Shown here piece after piece: positions 36,351 to 46,649 of a stretch of DNA of 64,000 nucleotides. A program made the translations under genes and the position numbers. The notes below the pieces were generated by a model. The model did no database searches. It saw nothing but the letters and a program-made list of their open reading frames with translations, and was not told the DNA's origin. The stretch comes from Cornus controversa (Eukaryota; Streptophyta; Magnoliopsida; Cornales; Cornaceae). Numbering within the stretch: position 1 is the first letter of the stretch; each line of letters starts with the position of its first letter. The stretch spans positions 15,427,353 to 15,491,352 of the forward strand of contig CM048848.1 of NCBI GenBank assembly GCA_026545225.1, in the 5' to 3' direction.

Positions 36351-36710
36351 AATATTAAACAATTCAACAGATCACCAATAATATCAAGGAAATTATAAAC
36401 AAACCTAAATTTGATCAACTCAAGTAGCCAAAGACACGGCGGGCTGAAAAAAAAACGCTGCCGAATATCCCGACAACCCTAAATAGTTGCAAAGACACCT
36501 TCTGACCCTTAGTGCATGAGAAACACTAAGGGAATTCCCCTACAGGGGGTCGAACTTAGAGGAGATAAGCTACCCTTAGAACTACTACAATGGCAACCTT
36601 AAAAAGAGAGAAGGGGCTGTGACAAGGTAGAGATAGAAAGAGAGAGAGGGAAGGAGTCAGTGAAAGAAAGAGAGAGAGAAGAGAGGCGTGGGTTTGAGGC
36701 TTTGATACCA

Positions 36711-36987
36711 AATTGAGAAATAGGAAATAAAGAATATGAGTAAATTAGCTTAGCTTCAAATGAGACTACCCATCCTTTTACATATATATACAAGGAGAAC
36801 ATCAAGCCTTAAATTAAGGAAGCATTAATCCTCAAACTAAGAAGCACATCAAGCCTTAATTTAAGAAGTATATTGAGCCTTAAATCAAGGAGATCCTTAA
36901 ATTAAGGAACATATCAAGCCTCAATTTAAGGAAAAGGAAAAAGATAATAAACCTATAATAAATAGAAATACAATCGGATTTCCAACA
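36711..36987 (-). repeat. Copia A 5' LTR
   Basis: Mate of the 3' LTR. The primer-binding site TGGTATCAAAGC directly follows on the - strand (36699-36710). Confidence 0.88.
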
Positions 36988-36992
36988 TATGT

Positions 36993-38118
36993 GATGAAAC
37001 CTATGGCTGCATACTTAATCGAAGAGTTCAAAACAATGCGACAATACTCAGTAGAGTCCGAAAGTGGATCACCCTTTAGGGCAGAGAGTTGTCTTGGCAG
37101 TTAAGGTGGTAATACATGGTTTGCACTTAGCCATAGAACTGCGGTGTAAGATATCAACAGTGTATTGAGTCTGGGAGATGTGTAAACCAGATTGTAAAGG
37201 GGACACCTCAAGACCAAGAAAGCAGTGAAGAGGACCGAGATCCTTTATCTAAAACTCTGTACCAAGAGTGGAGATGAAGGATGAGATCAGTGACGGTGTG
37301 TTCCCGGTAAGCACAATGTCGTCCACATATAACAATAGTACCATCATCTGAGAAGAGCGTCGAAATACAAACATAGAGTGGTCAGCGCGACTGTGCGTAA
37401 ATCCATAACGAATGAGAAAGAAGCTAAATTGCTAGAACCATGCACGAGGTGCCTGTTTCAGCCTGTACATGACCTTTTGAAGTTGACAAACAAGGTTAGG
37501 ACATTGGGGATCAACAAACCCTGGGGATCGAGTAATAAAAACTGTCTCCTGGATAAACCCATGAAAGAAGGCATTCTTGACATTTAATTGTTGTAGAAAC
37601 CATCCAGAACACAGCCAACCTGGGAATAGTAAGAATAGTAGTAGGCTTAACCACGGGGTTGAATGTCTCATCATAATCCAGACCATGCTGCTGATAGAAG
37701 CCCTTGGCCACAACGCGGGTTTGTGGCGTTCAACCATGCATCTGCTAAGCGCTTAACCTTAAAAGACCCACTTACAACCCACAGTGTTTTGATGCGGCAA
37801 AGGAGGAACGAGGGTCCAAGTCTGGTCAGTGTGAAGCCAAGTAAAGTATTCTGGATTTGGTACTCCGGGTTGGCTAGTAGTCGTCGGGAGGAATTCTAAG
37901 GGCGCAGGATAGGAGCCACCAACAAAGTGCCAAAAATTCTAGCCAACTAAAAAGGGCTTGACATGAGAGCACCACAGGAGGTAGTTTGAGTCAGTTAACT
38001 TCACATCCACCAAATTGGTGATGTTAGGGACTAAGAATGAGGAACACAACCCCATAGAGGTTGTTGGTGTAGATGTTGCAGAGTCCGTAGCGCCAAAGTT
38101 GCTAGAAAAGGAAGACAT
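36993..38118 (-). pseudogene. Copia B: gag start joined to RT by internal deletion
   Basis: The - strand ATG at 38118 opens MSSFSSNFGATDSATSTP, then NLVDVKLTDSNYLLWCSHVK (gag N terminus), a stop, and NFWHFVGGSYP. Within about 30 codons it passes into TWTLVPPLPHQNTVGCKWV and FKVKRLAD, the start of Copia RT. Then come VVAKGFYQQHGLDYDETFNP, LKQAPRAWF, LLLYVDDIVLTG and FLGLEVSPLQSGLHIS. The zinc knuckle, protease and integrase are missing. The RT tail is tandemly duplicated (31471-31760) and interrupted by Copia A. Confidence 0.8.
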
Positions 38119-38259
38119 GGCGTGACAACAATGAAGTCGGACAGTGGTTGAACAAGGGGCACCTCAACACAAAGGGACACGCCGGAGGGATCGCACGACG
38201 GAGGAGGCAGAGCCTCTACTCTGAAAAACGAAAGGAAAAAAAAAAAAAGCAGAAGAGAC

Positions 38260-38690
38260 TATTGGGTCGTGAGACCCTCTAATACGTGACAATTAAAAGA
38301 ATTGTAGAAATTCAACACAATTATATTCATCTAGTAGGGGTACTTATATGTGTTACGAGGAATAAAAAAGGCATGTACAAAGGCAAGCCTAAATCTAAGC
38401 CTATAAGGAAGCCTAAATATATGTAACAGAATATATGCAAATATACGCTACCAGTGTCAAGCCTAAATATAAGGAAATTGTCTAACAGAGCGTATAATTA
38501 AGCCTAAATATATGTAACAGAATATATGCAAATATACACTACCAGTATCAAGCCTAAATATAAGGAAGTTGTCTAACATAGCGTATAATTAAGCCTAAAT
38601 ATATGTAACATAATATATGCAAATATACACTGCTAGTATCAAGCCTAAATCTAAGGAGGCTGTTTAACAAAAACTGCTTCTCTCATAGTG
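38260..38690 (-). repeat. Probable 5' LTR of Copia B with 91-bp tandem repeats
   Basis: Three copies of a 91-bp unit starting AAGCCTAAATATATGTAACA at 38409, 38500 and 38591. To the left the - strand has a TATAAGTACC promoter-like motif (about 38344) and ends near GTATTAGAGGGTC (about 38273), a degraded PBS, about 150 bp before the gag ATG at 38118. The 3' mate was not found. Confidence 0.6.
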
Positions 38691-38975
38691 GATTTGATTT
38701 TCCTGAACTAGGTCCCGTGGTTTTTTCCCTTGGGTTTCCACGTAAAAATCTGTGTCCATTACTTTTCTGCTTTATATGTTTATTGCATGCTATAGATTGA
38801 ATCATTTTTATTTTTCTGTTATGAATTGAATTTAAAATTATGATAATTTAGTTTTGATTTCAATAAGTAGTTAAATGCGGTAATCCATTCGACCTATTCA
38901 CCCCCCTCTAGGTTTAGATCATAGACCCTGCGCAACTCTCTATTAGAGCCTTCAGTTTTGATCCTTACTATCATA
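38691..38975 (+). mobile_element. Copia LTR end / primer junction remnant
   Basis: Contains TTTCCACGTAAAAATCTGTG and TTCACCCCCCTCTAGGT followed by a degraded TATTAGAGCC. This is the pattern of the 3' end of an LTR and PBS of plant Copia elements. No coding follows. Confidence 0.5.
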
Positions 38976-40099
38976 GAGAGTGATTGACCTCTTAATATAG
39001 TTTGACCATATAGGTGATTCATGAAGTGGTTGCTTACATAACCCTCAACACGATTTAATATAAAATTGTAATTACTTAAATTTAGGAAAATTAATTTTAT
39101 TTACTTAGTATTCAGAGAAAATATATTTAGATACAACTAGTGGGTCATAACTTTTCTTGATGAGTCCTCATGTTCAAGCCCGAAAACAACCACTTGTGAA
39201 AAAAATACCAAAGGTTATGTGTATCTCTAGTCTTATCTTCTAAGCACCCCACGTAAGCAAGACATACACTCAGAGATGCACATTTTTAAAATGAATACAT
39301 CTAACTTTGTAGTCATGTTACACTAGTTTCTAATAAATTTGACAAGAGTTAATAGATCATATGCCTAACTCAATGTTACCATCTTTAAAATTAACATAAC
39401 AAGCAATTCAGCTCACTTATCTTGTTTAAGTTCTAAAACTTATTCAATCTTCCTCTCTTTATAGTAATGATCTACAATAGCAAAATGGTCAATTGTGGTG
39501 TCTTTTAAAATGTCAACTTTTAATTTCCCTTGTTCCTACATTTAGAAAAACTAAAGTGAAAATAGTATAAAAGGATAGGATTGAGTGAATATAAAAATGC
39601 AAAAATTAAGGTTGTAAGCCAACTAAAGAAAACTAATGAAGAAAGTCATAAAAAATGATGAGAATTATGATGAAGATATTTTTATTAAAAAGAATCACCA
39701 GAAGAAAGTACGATCCCTTCACAGCCTGAACAATTTGTATCAGCCTATTTGGTCGCATGCCATCAAGAAAATATCGAAGTCACACATTCACCAGTGGGAG
39801 GCGCTGCTCCGTAGCTCCAAGCACAAAATTACAATTTGAAAGTGGATGTTGAACCAATTGCAAACTCAAATTTTGGTATCTGTGATTTTATATTTGGAAT
39901 TTGCGTATTCATCTTCCATGCATTTAATCATTTTAGATCTATGAATTTTTGATTGTTTGATGGCCCTCCAACAACAGTTTTAATTTTTCTATCACAAATG
40001 TTCAATCTGAAGTTCGAGTATCTGCTGCTAGAACGAGGAAAAAGAAGAAGACTAGGGGAAGAAGGATGATAAAGAATACTGTCTTGATAAATATCCTTT
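38976..40099. other. Intron sequence, no gene seen
   Basis: AT-rich with small accidental open frames. No domain or repeat recognised. Confidence 0.45.
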
Positions 40100-40669
40100 G
40101 GGCAAAAGTACAAAAAAACACCGAATTTTCTCAAATGTGCATATTCGCCCCTTGAACGTAGTTTTTCAAGCAAGTTAGCCCCTCATCTTACAAAAGTTGG
40201 CATGTTGACCCCCTGACAAAACTATAATGACATACATACCCTTTACTATGACCATTATGCCCTTTTCTCTATAAATACAATGTTTTGTAAAAATTTAGAA
40301 AAATAAAAAATTGGTTAAATAAAATTCCTAAATAGTAAGTCTAGAAACATAAAAAAGTAAAAGGCCAATAGAATTTTATTTATGAATTTAAAAAAATAAA
40401 AAATAAATCAAGATGGCGTTTTGCGCATGTGTGTGGACTATCGTGCACTGAACAAAGTTACAGTGAAGAACAAGTATCTTGTCCCTTTGGTGGCAGATCT
40501 CTTCGACACAGTCAAGAGGCTATAAGTAAAGAATTGCATCTTACAACCTATCTTCTCCTATATATGGTTATAGTTCTTGACAGAGGTTGAGAGGAACACG
40601 ACTAGGGTGCCCCAAGGGGGTAAAATTTGCACATCTGGAAAAGTTCAGGGTTTTTTTTTCACTTTTGCC
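40100..40669. mobile_element. TIR DNA element carrying a Gypsy RT fragment
   Basis: Termini GGGCAAAAGTACAAAAAA and (reverse complement of the right end) GGCAAAAGTGAAAAAA begin inverted repeats about 58 bp long. They include ATGTGCA and CCCCTTG blocks in register. They are flanked by a perfect 8-bp duplication TATCCTTT (40092-40099, 40670-40677). The 570-bp element encodes no transposase. On the + strand, 40412-40516 reads [20 protein letters not shown] and [15 protein letters not shown], a Gypsy RT piece. Long TIRs suggest a Mutator-like (Pack-MULE-type) element; the 8-bp duplication would also fit hAT. Confidence 0.75.
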
Positions 40670-40689
40670 TATCCTTTGACAGAAGGTGC

Positions 40690-41400
40690 TACAAGTTACT
40701 TCTATAAAAAATAGCCACGAACCAAACACAATCATAAAACACGACAAAAAACAAAACAAGCACCATACACAAAATACAAGAATTTACATGGTTCGGCGAT
40801 GTGCCTACGTCCACGGCAAAGATCCGGCGAAAGTTTTCACTATGCAAAAATCATGAGATTACAAGTTTCAACCCCAAACCCTAACTCTCGCTCTCTCACT
40901 CTCTCTGTTGTTTACAGTGTTCTCTCTCTTAATCTCACTCCAAACCCTAGAAACCCTTACATACTGGGCTACAAGAGAGTCCTAAACAGTGTCTAAAACC
41001 TGCAAGTGAAAAACATGTCAAAATTTTTTCCTCGGGGGCAGCCGCCTCCGAACCCCCATGGCTTTGGGCCACCCAAAGCCCATTTTTGGGGTCTAACAGT
41101 TACCAATAATTTAATCCAGAGGTTAATTCCTCTGTTATTCGGAATGGGACATTCCGCAATGGCCCATTACATTTATTACTATATTTACATAAAAAGGCTC
41201 AATTTTTTAGGGTGCTTATTATTAACCAATTCATTTACAAAATTAGAACCATATTCTTAATTAACAAATTGCATAAATTTCTTGAATACAATAAAAAGTA
41301 AAGAATATATATATATTGAAAACATTATTGCAAACATTAAATATTACATGGAGTAGAAATTTTAAAAAACATCAAATATATGAGCATAGACGTATACATT
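40690..41400. mobile_element. Probable LTR fragment
   Basis: Contains AATTTACATGGTTCGGCGAT and TGCCTACGTCCACGG, phrases common in plant LTRs, followed by pyrimidine-rich sequence and GGGCCACCCAAAGCCC. Borders are not defined. Confidence 0.4.
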
Positions 41401-41541
41401 AGTGTACAAACGTATCCAGACACACCGAAGACACGCCCGCTCTAACAAAATTTTAAATTGTTGTCTCCCACACTTGCTCCCGTACTCATTCTTGCCCCCG
41501 GTCCCACTTTATGTGACTTAGGAACTGTAAACAACTATCAA

Positions 41542-41765
41542 CTTCAAAATCCTAAGCTGTTAGAGAGGGTTAACTTAAATATATAAATCCAAATCCTTCC
41601 ACACACCCCCTCACGTGTAGCCTTCTTTTGGTCCAACACGTGTTTCAATTCTAATTATCAGGGTGACGGTGAGGTTTGATACCATTTAAAACACCATCTA
41701 CTCTAAAAGCTTAAGCTGTAAGAGAGGGTGTAACTTAAATATATAAATCCAAATCCTTCAACAAG
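41542..41765 (-). repeat. LTR-end direct repeat with PBS-like site
   Basis: A stretch reading CTTAAATATATAAATCCAAA is at about 41572 and again at about 41731, each preceded by AAGCTGT(T)AGAGAGGGT. Between them the - strand has TGGTATCAAACCTC, a PBS-like sequence. It lies 55 bp from the helicase splice donor at 41821. Confidence 0.55.
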
Positions 41766-41821
41766 AACAAATATAACAAATCCCATACTTGACGCGGAAA
41801 AGATAAAGGGTAAAGTTATAC

Positions 41822-42031
41822 CTGCAGAGCTAAAATACGATCCTCAACTGTGTCCTTAATAGTGATCCGTGATACAGTAACAGGACGAGTTTGTCCAATT
41901 CTATGTGCTCGGTCAACAGCCTGATCCTCTGTAGTTGGATTCCACCAAAGATCCAAAAGGATAACATGACAAGCAGCAACCATGTTTAGACCAAGGTTTC
42001 CTGCTTTTAAAGACATCAGCATAACAGTCAC
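41822..42031 (-). CDS. CHR28: RING/SNF2 helicase, helicase-C motifs V-VI exon
   Basis: 70 codons, phase 0 at both ends: acceptor TTTGCAG, donor CAG|GTATAA. Encodes [37 protein letters not shown], then [14 protein letters not shown] and [14 protein letters not shown]. These are SNF2 motifs V (SLKAGxxGLN) and VI (QAxDRxHRIGQ). No disruption. Confidence 0.95.
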
Positions 42032-43160
42032 CTGCAAAATATTTGAATTATTTAAAGAATGAATGTTTGATCTGGATTATGACAGTAAACACAAAGTTAT
42101 GCTAAATGGAGTATGTTATCAATTAGCAATACCATTGTTCCAGAACAAAGCACATCTTATATAATATTATCTCCAGAAACCTCCCAGATAGCAAATGGGT
42201 CCCCATTCCCCAACATAGTTGTAAAAATTGTATGACACAATATGATACATACGCATCAAGCAATATGAATTGTGCCAATGATGCAGTAGGTATCATTAAT
42301 ATTTTGATGGGTATCATGTCGTTGTATCATTAAGCATATACTGTTTGATAAAGAGTGTATCTTATGGTACAATGCGAATTGTACAAAAGAATGTGTTACA
42401 TATTAAATAGAGTCAACCCAATCAACTGAAAACCAACTCTATGGACTTTCAAATTCTTGGGGTTAATTTCCAAACATTTTTAAAGGTTTTCAAGGAGCTT
42501 CCAAAAATTTAGTTATTTAAGGCTTTTAGTATGATTTGTTTGTTACCCACAAGATCCGACTTTTCACTCCTTTACAAGATTCCAAATCTCACTTCACAAA
42601 GTTCATAATCAGTTTCTCTCCTTTACAAGATTCCAAGATTTTGTGATCTGCTGCTGAACTTATTCCAATTCAAACAGCTCAGAGAATAGGTATATCCGAG
42701 CTATCTTATTGAATTGCTCATTCAATGAGCACTTGTAGTTTGATCATTTACTGGAAGATTCTTTTTTTTTTTTCTTTTTTTTCTTTCAGTTTCTACACTC
42801 TGGTGCTTGTTTTCTTCTATTCCTAATTAGAAACTTCCTGAAAAAGTGAAAAAGAAGAAAGTATAATTGTCAGTAGACACAATACAAACATACAAGTTGA
42901 TATGTTTAGAGGAAAATTAATACATTTCTTTTTTTCTTTTTGGTGATCTAGTATGTCTTACAATACAACATGTCAACATATGACGCATCAGTATGTTACA
43001 TAACATTGAACTATTCATAATATAACACACAAGTTGGCAACTTATATGCCTGGTATAATAGCACATGGGATAAACTTCTGTGTTTAATTTAAGAATGAAA
43101 TTCAAGAAAGATTTCAATAAAATTGATGATTAATTTCACACTTCCATGAAAGAGTCAAAC
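42032..43160 (-). other. Helicase intron with MITE-like inverted repeat
   Basis: Ordinary AT-rich intron (1,129 bp). About 42215-42395 is bounded by TTGTAAAAATTGTATGACAC and, inverted, a related CAATTCGCATTGTACCAT, suggesting an old MITE; this is tentative. T-rich run at about 42760-42786. Confidence 0.6.
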
Positions 43161-43754
43161 CTCGGGATCAGTGTTGAATTCTTTGACAGCCCTGTCTCTT
43201 GAACCCAAAGTCATAGTACCATCTAGCCTCCTGAACGGTATACATGACTCATTTAATGAAATTTCTACCAAGTCCAACATTCGAGTCCACTGGGAGAAAA
43301 CAATAGCTTTTATTGGTCCTTCAATCTGCGAGTCTGAGTAGACTGTTGTGCCTTTTGCAGCATTAAAACCAGAATTGGAGCCATCTGGGCATGCCCTCCC
43401 TGAAGATGATGAATTCCCATTGCAACGCAACAAACTACACGGTTCTGAACTTGGACTCTTAGATACACAATTTGACTGGATAATCTCAAGAGCAGCTTTG
43501 ATTTTAGAAGAACTATACTCACTCTGCATAACTATAGATTTCTTAGCAAACTCAAACAAACTCGAGGGATTACTATCAAAATCATCAGAAATACAACTCC
43601 TTAAAGTAGCCTTAGAAAATACGACATCAGCGCCAAGTTGTTCCTTGCATTCAGGTGCAGGGCACGTATTATCATCTCCAGTCAAAAACTCTGATACACA
43701 CTGATGGCAAAAAACATGTCCACACATAGTAACAACCGCATCTTCAGGTGGATC
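43161..43754 (-). CDS. CHR28: RING/SNF2 helicase, RING and helicase-C motif IV exon
   Basis: 198 codons, phase 0: acceptor TTTTTCAG, donor GAG|GTTTGA. The first residues complete the RING finger: DPPEDAVVTMCGHVFCHQCV, then EFLTGDDNTCPAPEC. A Ser/Asn-rich linker follows, then IKAIVFSQWTRMLDLVEISL (motif IV), RRLDGTMTLGSRDRAVKEF. A RING inserted between the two SNF2 lobes is the hallmark of the Rad5/Rad16 branch; these proteins act on chromatin and many are ubiquitin ligases. No stops or shifts. Confidence 0.95.
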
Positions 43755-44570
43755 CTGAAAAAGAATCAGATAGTACAAAATTAGGTCGCAGGGTCATATG
43801 CTAAAACAGTTATTTAATTCACATGCTAAGGCGCCAAAGTATCATAGCCTAAGCACCAGGTGAAACATATGGCATGGAGTTCAGCAAAGAAAAGTGCATG
43901 TGATATAAATGAAGAGTCATTTTCTTGAGACTGGAGTGTACTAGAAAAAGTGCACATCTAACAGTTTCAAGTGCACCTGTTTGAAGAGACCTCTTTGGCA
44001 TCAAATGAGACACTTTGTGCTCTGATGAGCCTGGAGTGAGGCACACCTTTAACAACACTATGTCTTAGCATATTGTTTCTTTTTTGCTAGTACACACATT
44101 CAATGTCAAAGAAAATAATAACAAGAAATTAAGAAACAAACACCATGTTTCCATTGATTCAGTGACAAATATGGTCATGGAATGCATTCAGAGTGAAGGG
44201 TAAATCTCTTGAAGGAAAAAAGAATTTAAAGGACATCGGGAAAAGGATGCTCCTTTTTAGTCTTCCTTTTGGCCTCCGTAACTGAGAAATTAGAAAGATG
44301 CCTTCTAAACTTGATTATGACAGATTAGTTGTGGCTTCTTCATATAGCCCATAGAGCACAACTACCTACCAAATTGGGCACTCTGCTGGAAAGGAGAATC
44401 CAAATTTAGTTTTGGAGGTTGTGCATTGGGAAGTGTAGGACAGGAATATGAAAATAAGTAAGGGCTCTAAGACAGGATGGAATCCATTGAAGCTTGGAAG
44501 TTTTCAGATGATGGTGTGACTTGGCTAACAAAATTATTCAATACGATAATAACTTTGAAAATGTCAAGGT

Positions 44571-45035
44571 CAGGGGCGGACCCATGTGGAGACCAAGTTT
44601 TTTCAAATTCCTATTTTATAGGGTCCTAAAATAGTTGAAATTAAAATTACTAAAATATTTACATACCAAAAAAAAAATACATTAAAAGGTAACTCTAATA
44701 AAGCTAAAAAATAATCTCACTTTGAAATATTTTAAGCTTCATTTTGGAAATCTAGATTTATAAATATATATAGGGGAATATAATCCATATTTTTCTTCTC
44801 TTTGTTTTACTATTTTTGAATTTTAGATTTTTTTTGGTCCACTTGTATATGTATTTTATGTATGCCAAAATTAGATATAATTCTATATGCATGGAATATT
44901 AAATATATTTTTGTTTAAACATGATCTTAATTTAATTTTTTTGTTCATATTTAAAAGAAATACTTCTATGTATAAAGAATAATAAAATATTATTTAATTA
45001 TATATATTTAAAAAAAAAATATCATTCACTGAGTT

Positions 45036-45074
<39 letters not shown>

Positions 45075-45103
45075 AAATTTTTTGGGTTCAGGGTCTGCCT
45101 GTG
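44571..45103. mobile_element. hAT-like element inside the RTE LINE
   Basis: Left end CAGGGGCGGACCC, right end (reverse complement) CACAGGCAGACCC, 11 of 13 identical. It interrupts the RTE RT frame between TKLFNT and the downstream MSHAMKL region. The inside is AT-rich and non-coding, with a 29-C run. No clear target duplication (GTCAAGGT versus GCACAGAA). Confidence 0.55.
45036..45083. repeat. C29-A13-T6 homopolymer cluster
   Basis: Consecutive runs of 29 C, 13 A and 6 T. Confidence 0.9.
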
Positions 45104-45680
45104 GCACAGAAGCATTTTAGTACAAAGTTGTAAAATCATTATGATATCAAATTAATGAGTCATGCTATGAAACTTTACAAGAGGTGTTTGAACAATGACT
45201 AAGACGTGAAATTGTAGTATTGAACAATCAATTGTGGACTCATACCAGGAAGGTCAACGATGAAAGCTCATTACATATTGAGTAGACTAATGGAAAGATA
45301 CAAGGAGAAGAACACAAATCTTTATATGGTTTCAATAGATTTCAAGAAATCCTATTATATGGTGCCTATAGACATAATATGGTAGAGATCTTCATATGAT
45401 TTTAATAGATTGGTGAAATCCTATTATATAGTCCCTAGAAATATAATATGGTGGATTTTAGAATATAAAGGATTCACAAGTAGATATATTGACAAGTTAA
45501 AGGGCAACATCAAGTTCTATCCGTTTGTCTTTAGTTATGGATTAATGAAACACATCCAAATGCGATTCCATGTTGCATGATATTTATTGATGATATAATT
45601 TTAATTGATGAAACTAGAGCATGGATAAGTAGTAAATTAGAGGTCCGAAGAGAAACTCTAAAATCAAGAGGATTCAAAAT

Positions 45681-45858
45681 TGTTGGAATGTCATCATTTA
45701 TTTTCTTTATTTTCGCACTTTATTATAACTTTTTTATGTCTTAATTGATGTAATTGACCATTAAGGGTAATTTGGTCCTCCCGGTAATTTTTCTCATTAA
45801 TATAAATACATGACCTTTGTCTGGTACTGACATAGGTTACAATTACACAATTCTAGTA
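45681..45858 (+). mobile_element. Probable solo LTR (about 178 bp) inside the RTE LINE
   Basis: Starts TGTTGGAATGTCATC, contains a TATA-like TAATATAAATAC (about 45798) and ends near ATTCTAGTA. It is flanked by AAAAT on both sides (45676-45680 and 45858-45862, sharing an A with the end). Removing it together with the L1 element makes the RTE frame run on in frame, RGFKI then SRSKTEYM, as RTE proteins do. The imperfect TG..TA terminus is the weak point. Confidence 0.6.
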
Positions 45859-46037
45859 AAATAAGTAGGGGATTCAATTAATGTTCTTCACTTTCATAAT
45901 AAGGGCTTGTTGGGGTGCGATATATATCAGAGTAGAGAGACTGGGTATGAAGGCATCATATGTAGAGGTCGCTCGACTGCCGTGATTGTTCTTAGGGGGG
46001 AAGGTTGTGGTGTTGCCTGCGCCGAAGACGAGAGGAT

Positions 46038-46649
46038 TATGTCTCAAAGTGGAGGACGAAGGTCTATGGCAAAGAAGAGAGATGTTACGGGCATGCCTCA
46101 TTGGGAAATTGGTTCGATTGACAAGATTGCAGAGTGGGCAACTAAGGCCTGGCGAGTATCCTGTGGGGTAAGGGTGGTGTCGATACCGGATTCTCTATTG
46201 TTGTTCCAGTTGTCGTCGCATGCTGAGGCCGCCAAAGTCTTACTTGAAGGTAGGAGGACATGGGGTGAGGCACATTTGAGGATTGATGTGTGGTATTTTC
46301 GCGTTGGAGTTTCTGGTGGGATGAGGGTAAGGAACGAACGCCGGATACTGCTTTATGGCTTGCCAGTTCCATTTGGTGCGACTCACTGTTTGTCGCTATG
46401 GGTGAGGCGTGTGGAGGGTTTGTTGGGGTGGAGGCTGACGCTACGAGAGATGCTCCGAAGGTTACTATTTCAATTAGGGAGGGTGGCGAGATTCCGAACT
46501 TCGTTTGGATCGAGGATGATCGACTTTGCTACAAGGTGGTTATTATGGAGGAGAAATTGTCGGAGATGGTGCCAACGGTAGCTTCTCTCACAGGGTGTGA
46601 TGAGGAGGAGCTCATGACAGAGGAGGAATGGTGGAGTTTGAGGGACTAG
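46038..46649 (+). pseudogene. L1 ORF1-like (DUF4283-type) protein, frameshifted
   Basis: The first frame opens MSQSGGRRSMAKKRD and reads LLLFQLSSHAEAAKVLLEGR and ILLYGLPVPF. After a frame change near 46375 it continues MGEACGGFVGVEADAT, ISIREGGEIPNFVW, then ends in TAG. The pattern (RRM-like fold, then GGFVxVD) is that of DUF4283 domains in plant L1 ORF1. A gag-like linker with stops fills 46650-48400. Confidence 0.65.

Larger units (their letters stand above)
31813..36987 (-). mobile_element. Copia LTR retrotransposon A, nearly full length, dead
   Basis: About 278-bp LTRs at 31813-32090 and 36711-36987. By my count they differ at about 15 positions plus one indel. Flanked by a perfect TATGT target duplication (31808-31812, 36988-36992). 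Next to the 5' LTR the - strand PBS is TGGTATCAAAGC. Next to the 3' LTR is a purine tract TTGAGGGGGAG. The LTRs contain short repeats of CATCAAGCCTTAAATTAAG. The internal region encodes gag, protease, integrase, RT and RNase H in Copia order with many stops. It lies inside the helicase's last intron in the same orientation as that gene. Confidence 0.92.
28302..41821 (-). other. 13.5-kb helicase intron filled with transposons
   Basis: Donor CTGCAG|GTATAAC at 41821-41815 and acceptor TTTGCAG at 28302-28308 on the - strand. The flanking exons are contiguous in the protein family, so no exon is expected inside. Contents are listed separately. Confidence 0.85.
44340..45680 (+). pseudogene. RTE-type LINE RT, left part
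   Basis: The + strand frames give IEAWKFSDDGVTWLTKLFNT (44487-44546), then after a hAT-like insertion MSHAMKLYKRCLNND (about 45158-45205), ERYKEKNT-like text, and MIFIDDIILIDETRAWIS (about 45577-45630), the catalytic DD block. It ends RGFKI at 45680. The order matches the plant RTE RT core. An internal duplicated piece (GGTGCCTATAGACATAATAT-like) is at 45360-45450. It continues at 52036. Confidence 0.75.

Noticed and set aside
31813-36987. An intact, possibly active Copia element
   Set aside because: LTRs, PBS and target duplication are good, but gag, protease, integrase and RT have many stops and changed catalytic residues.
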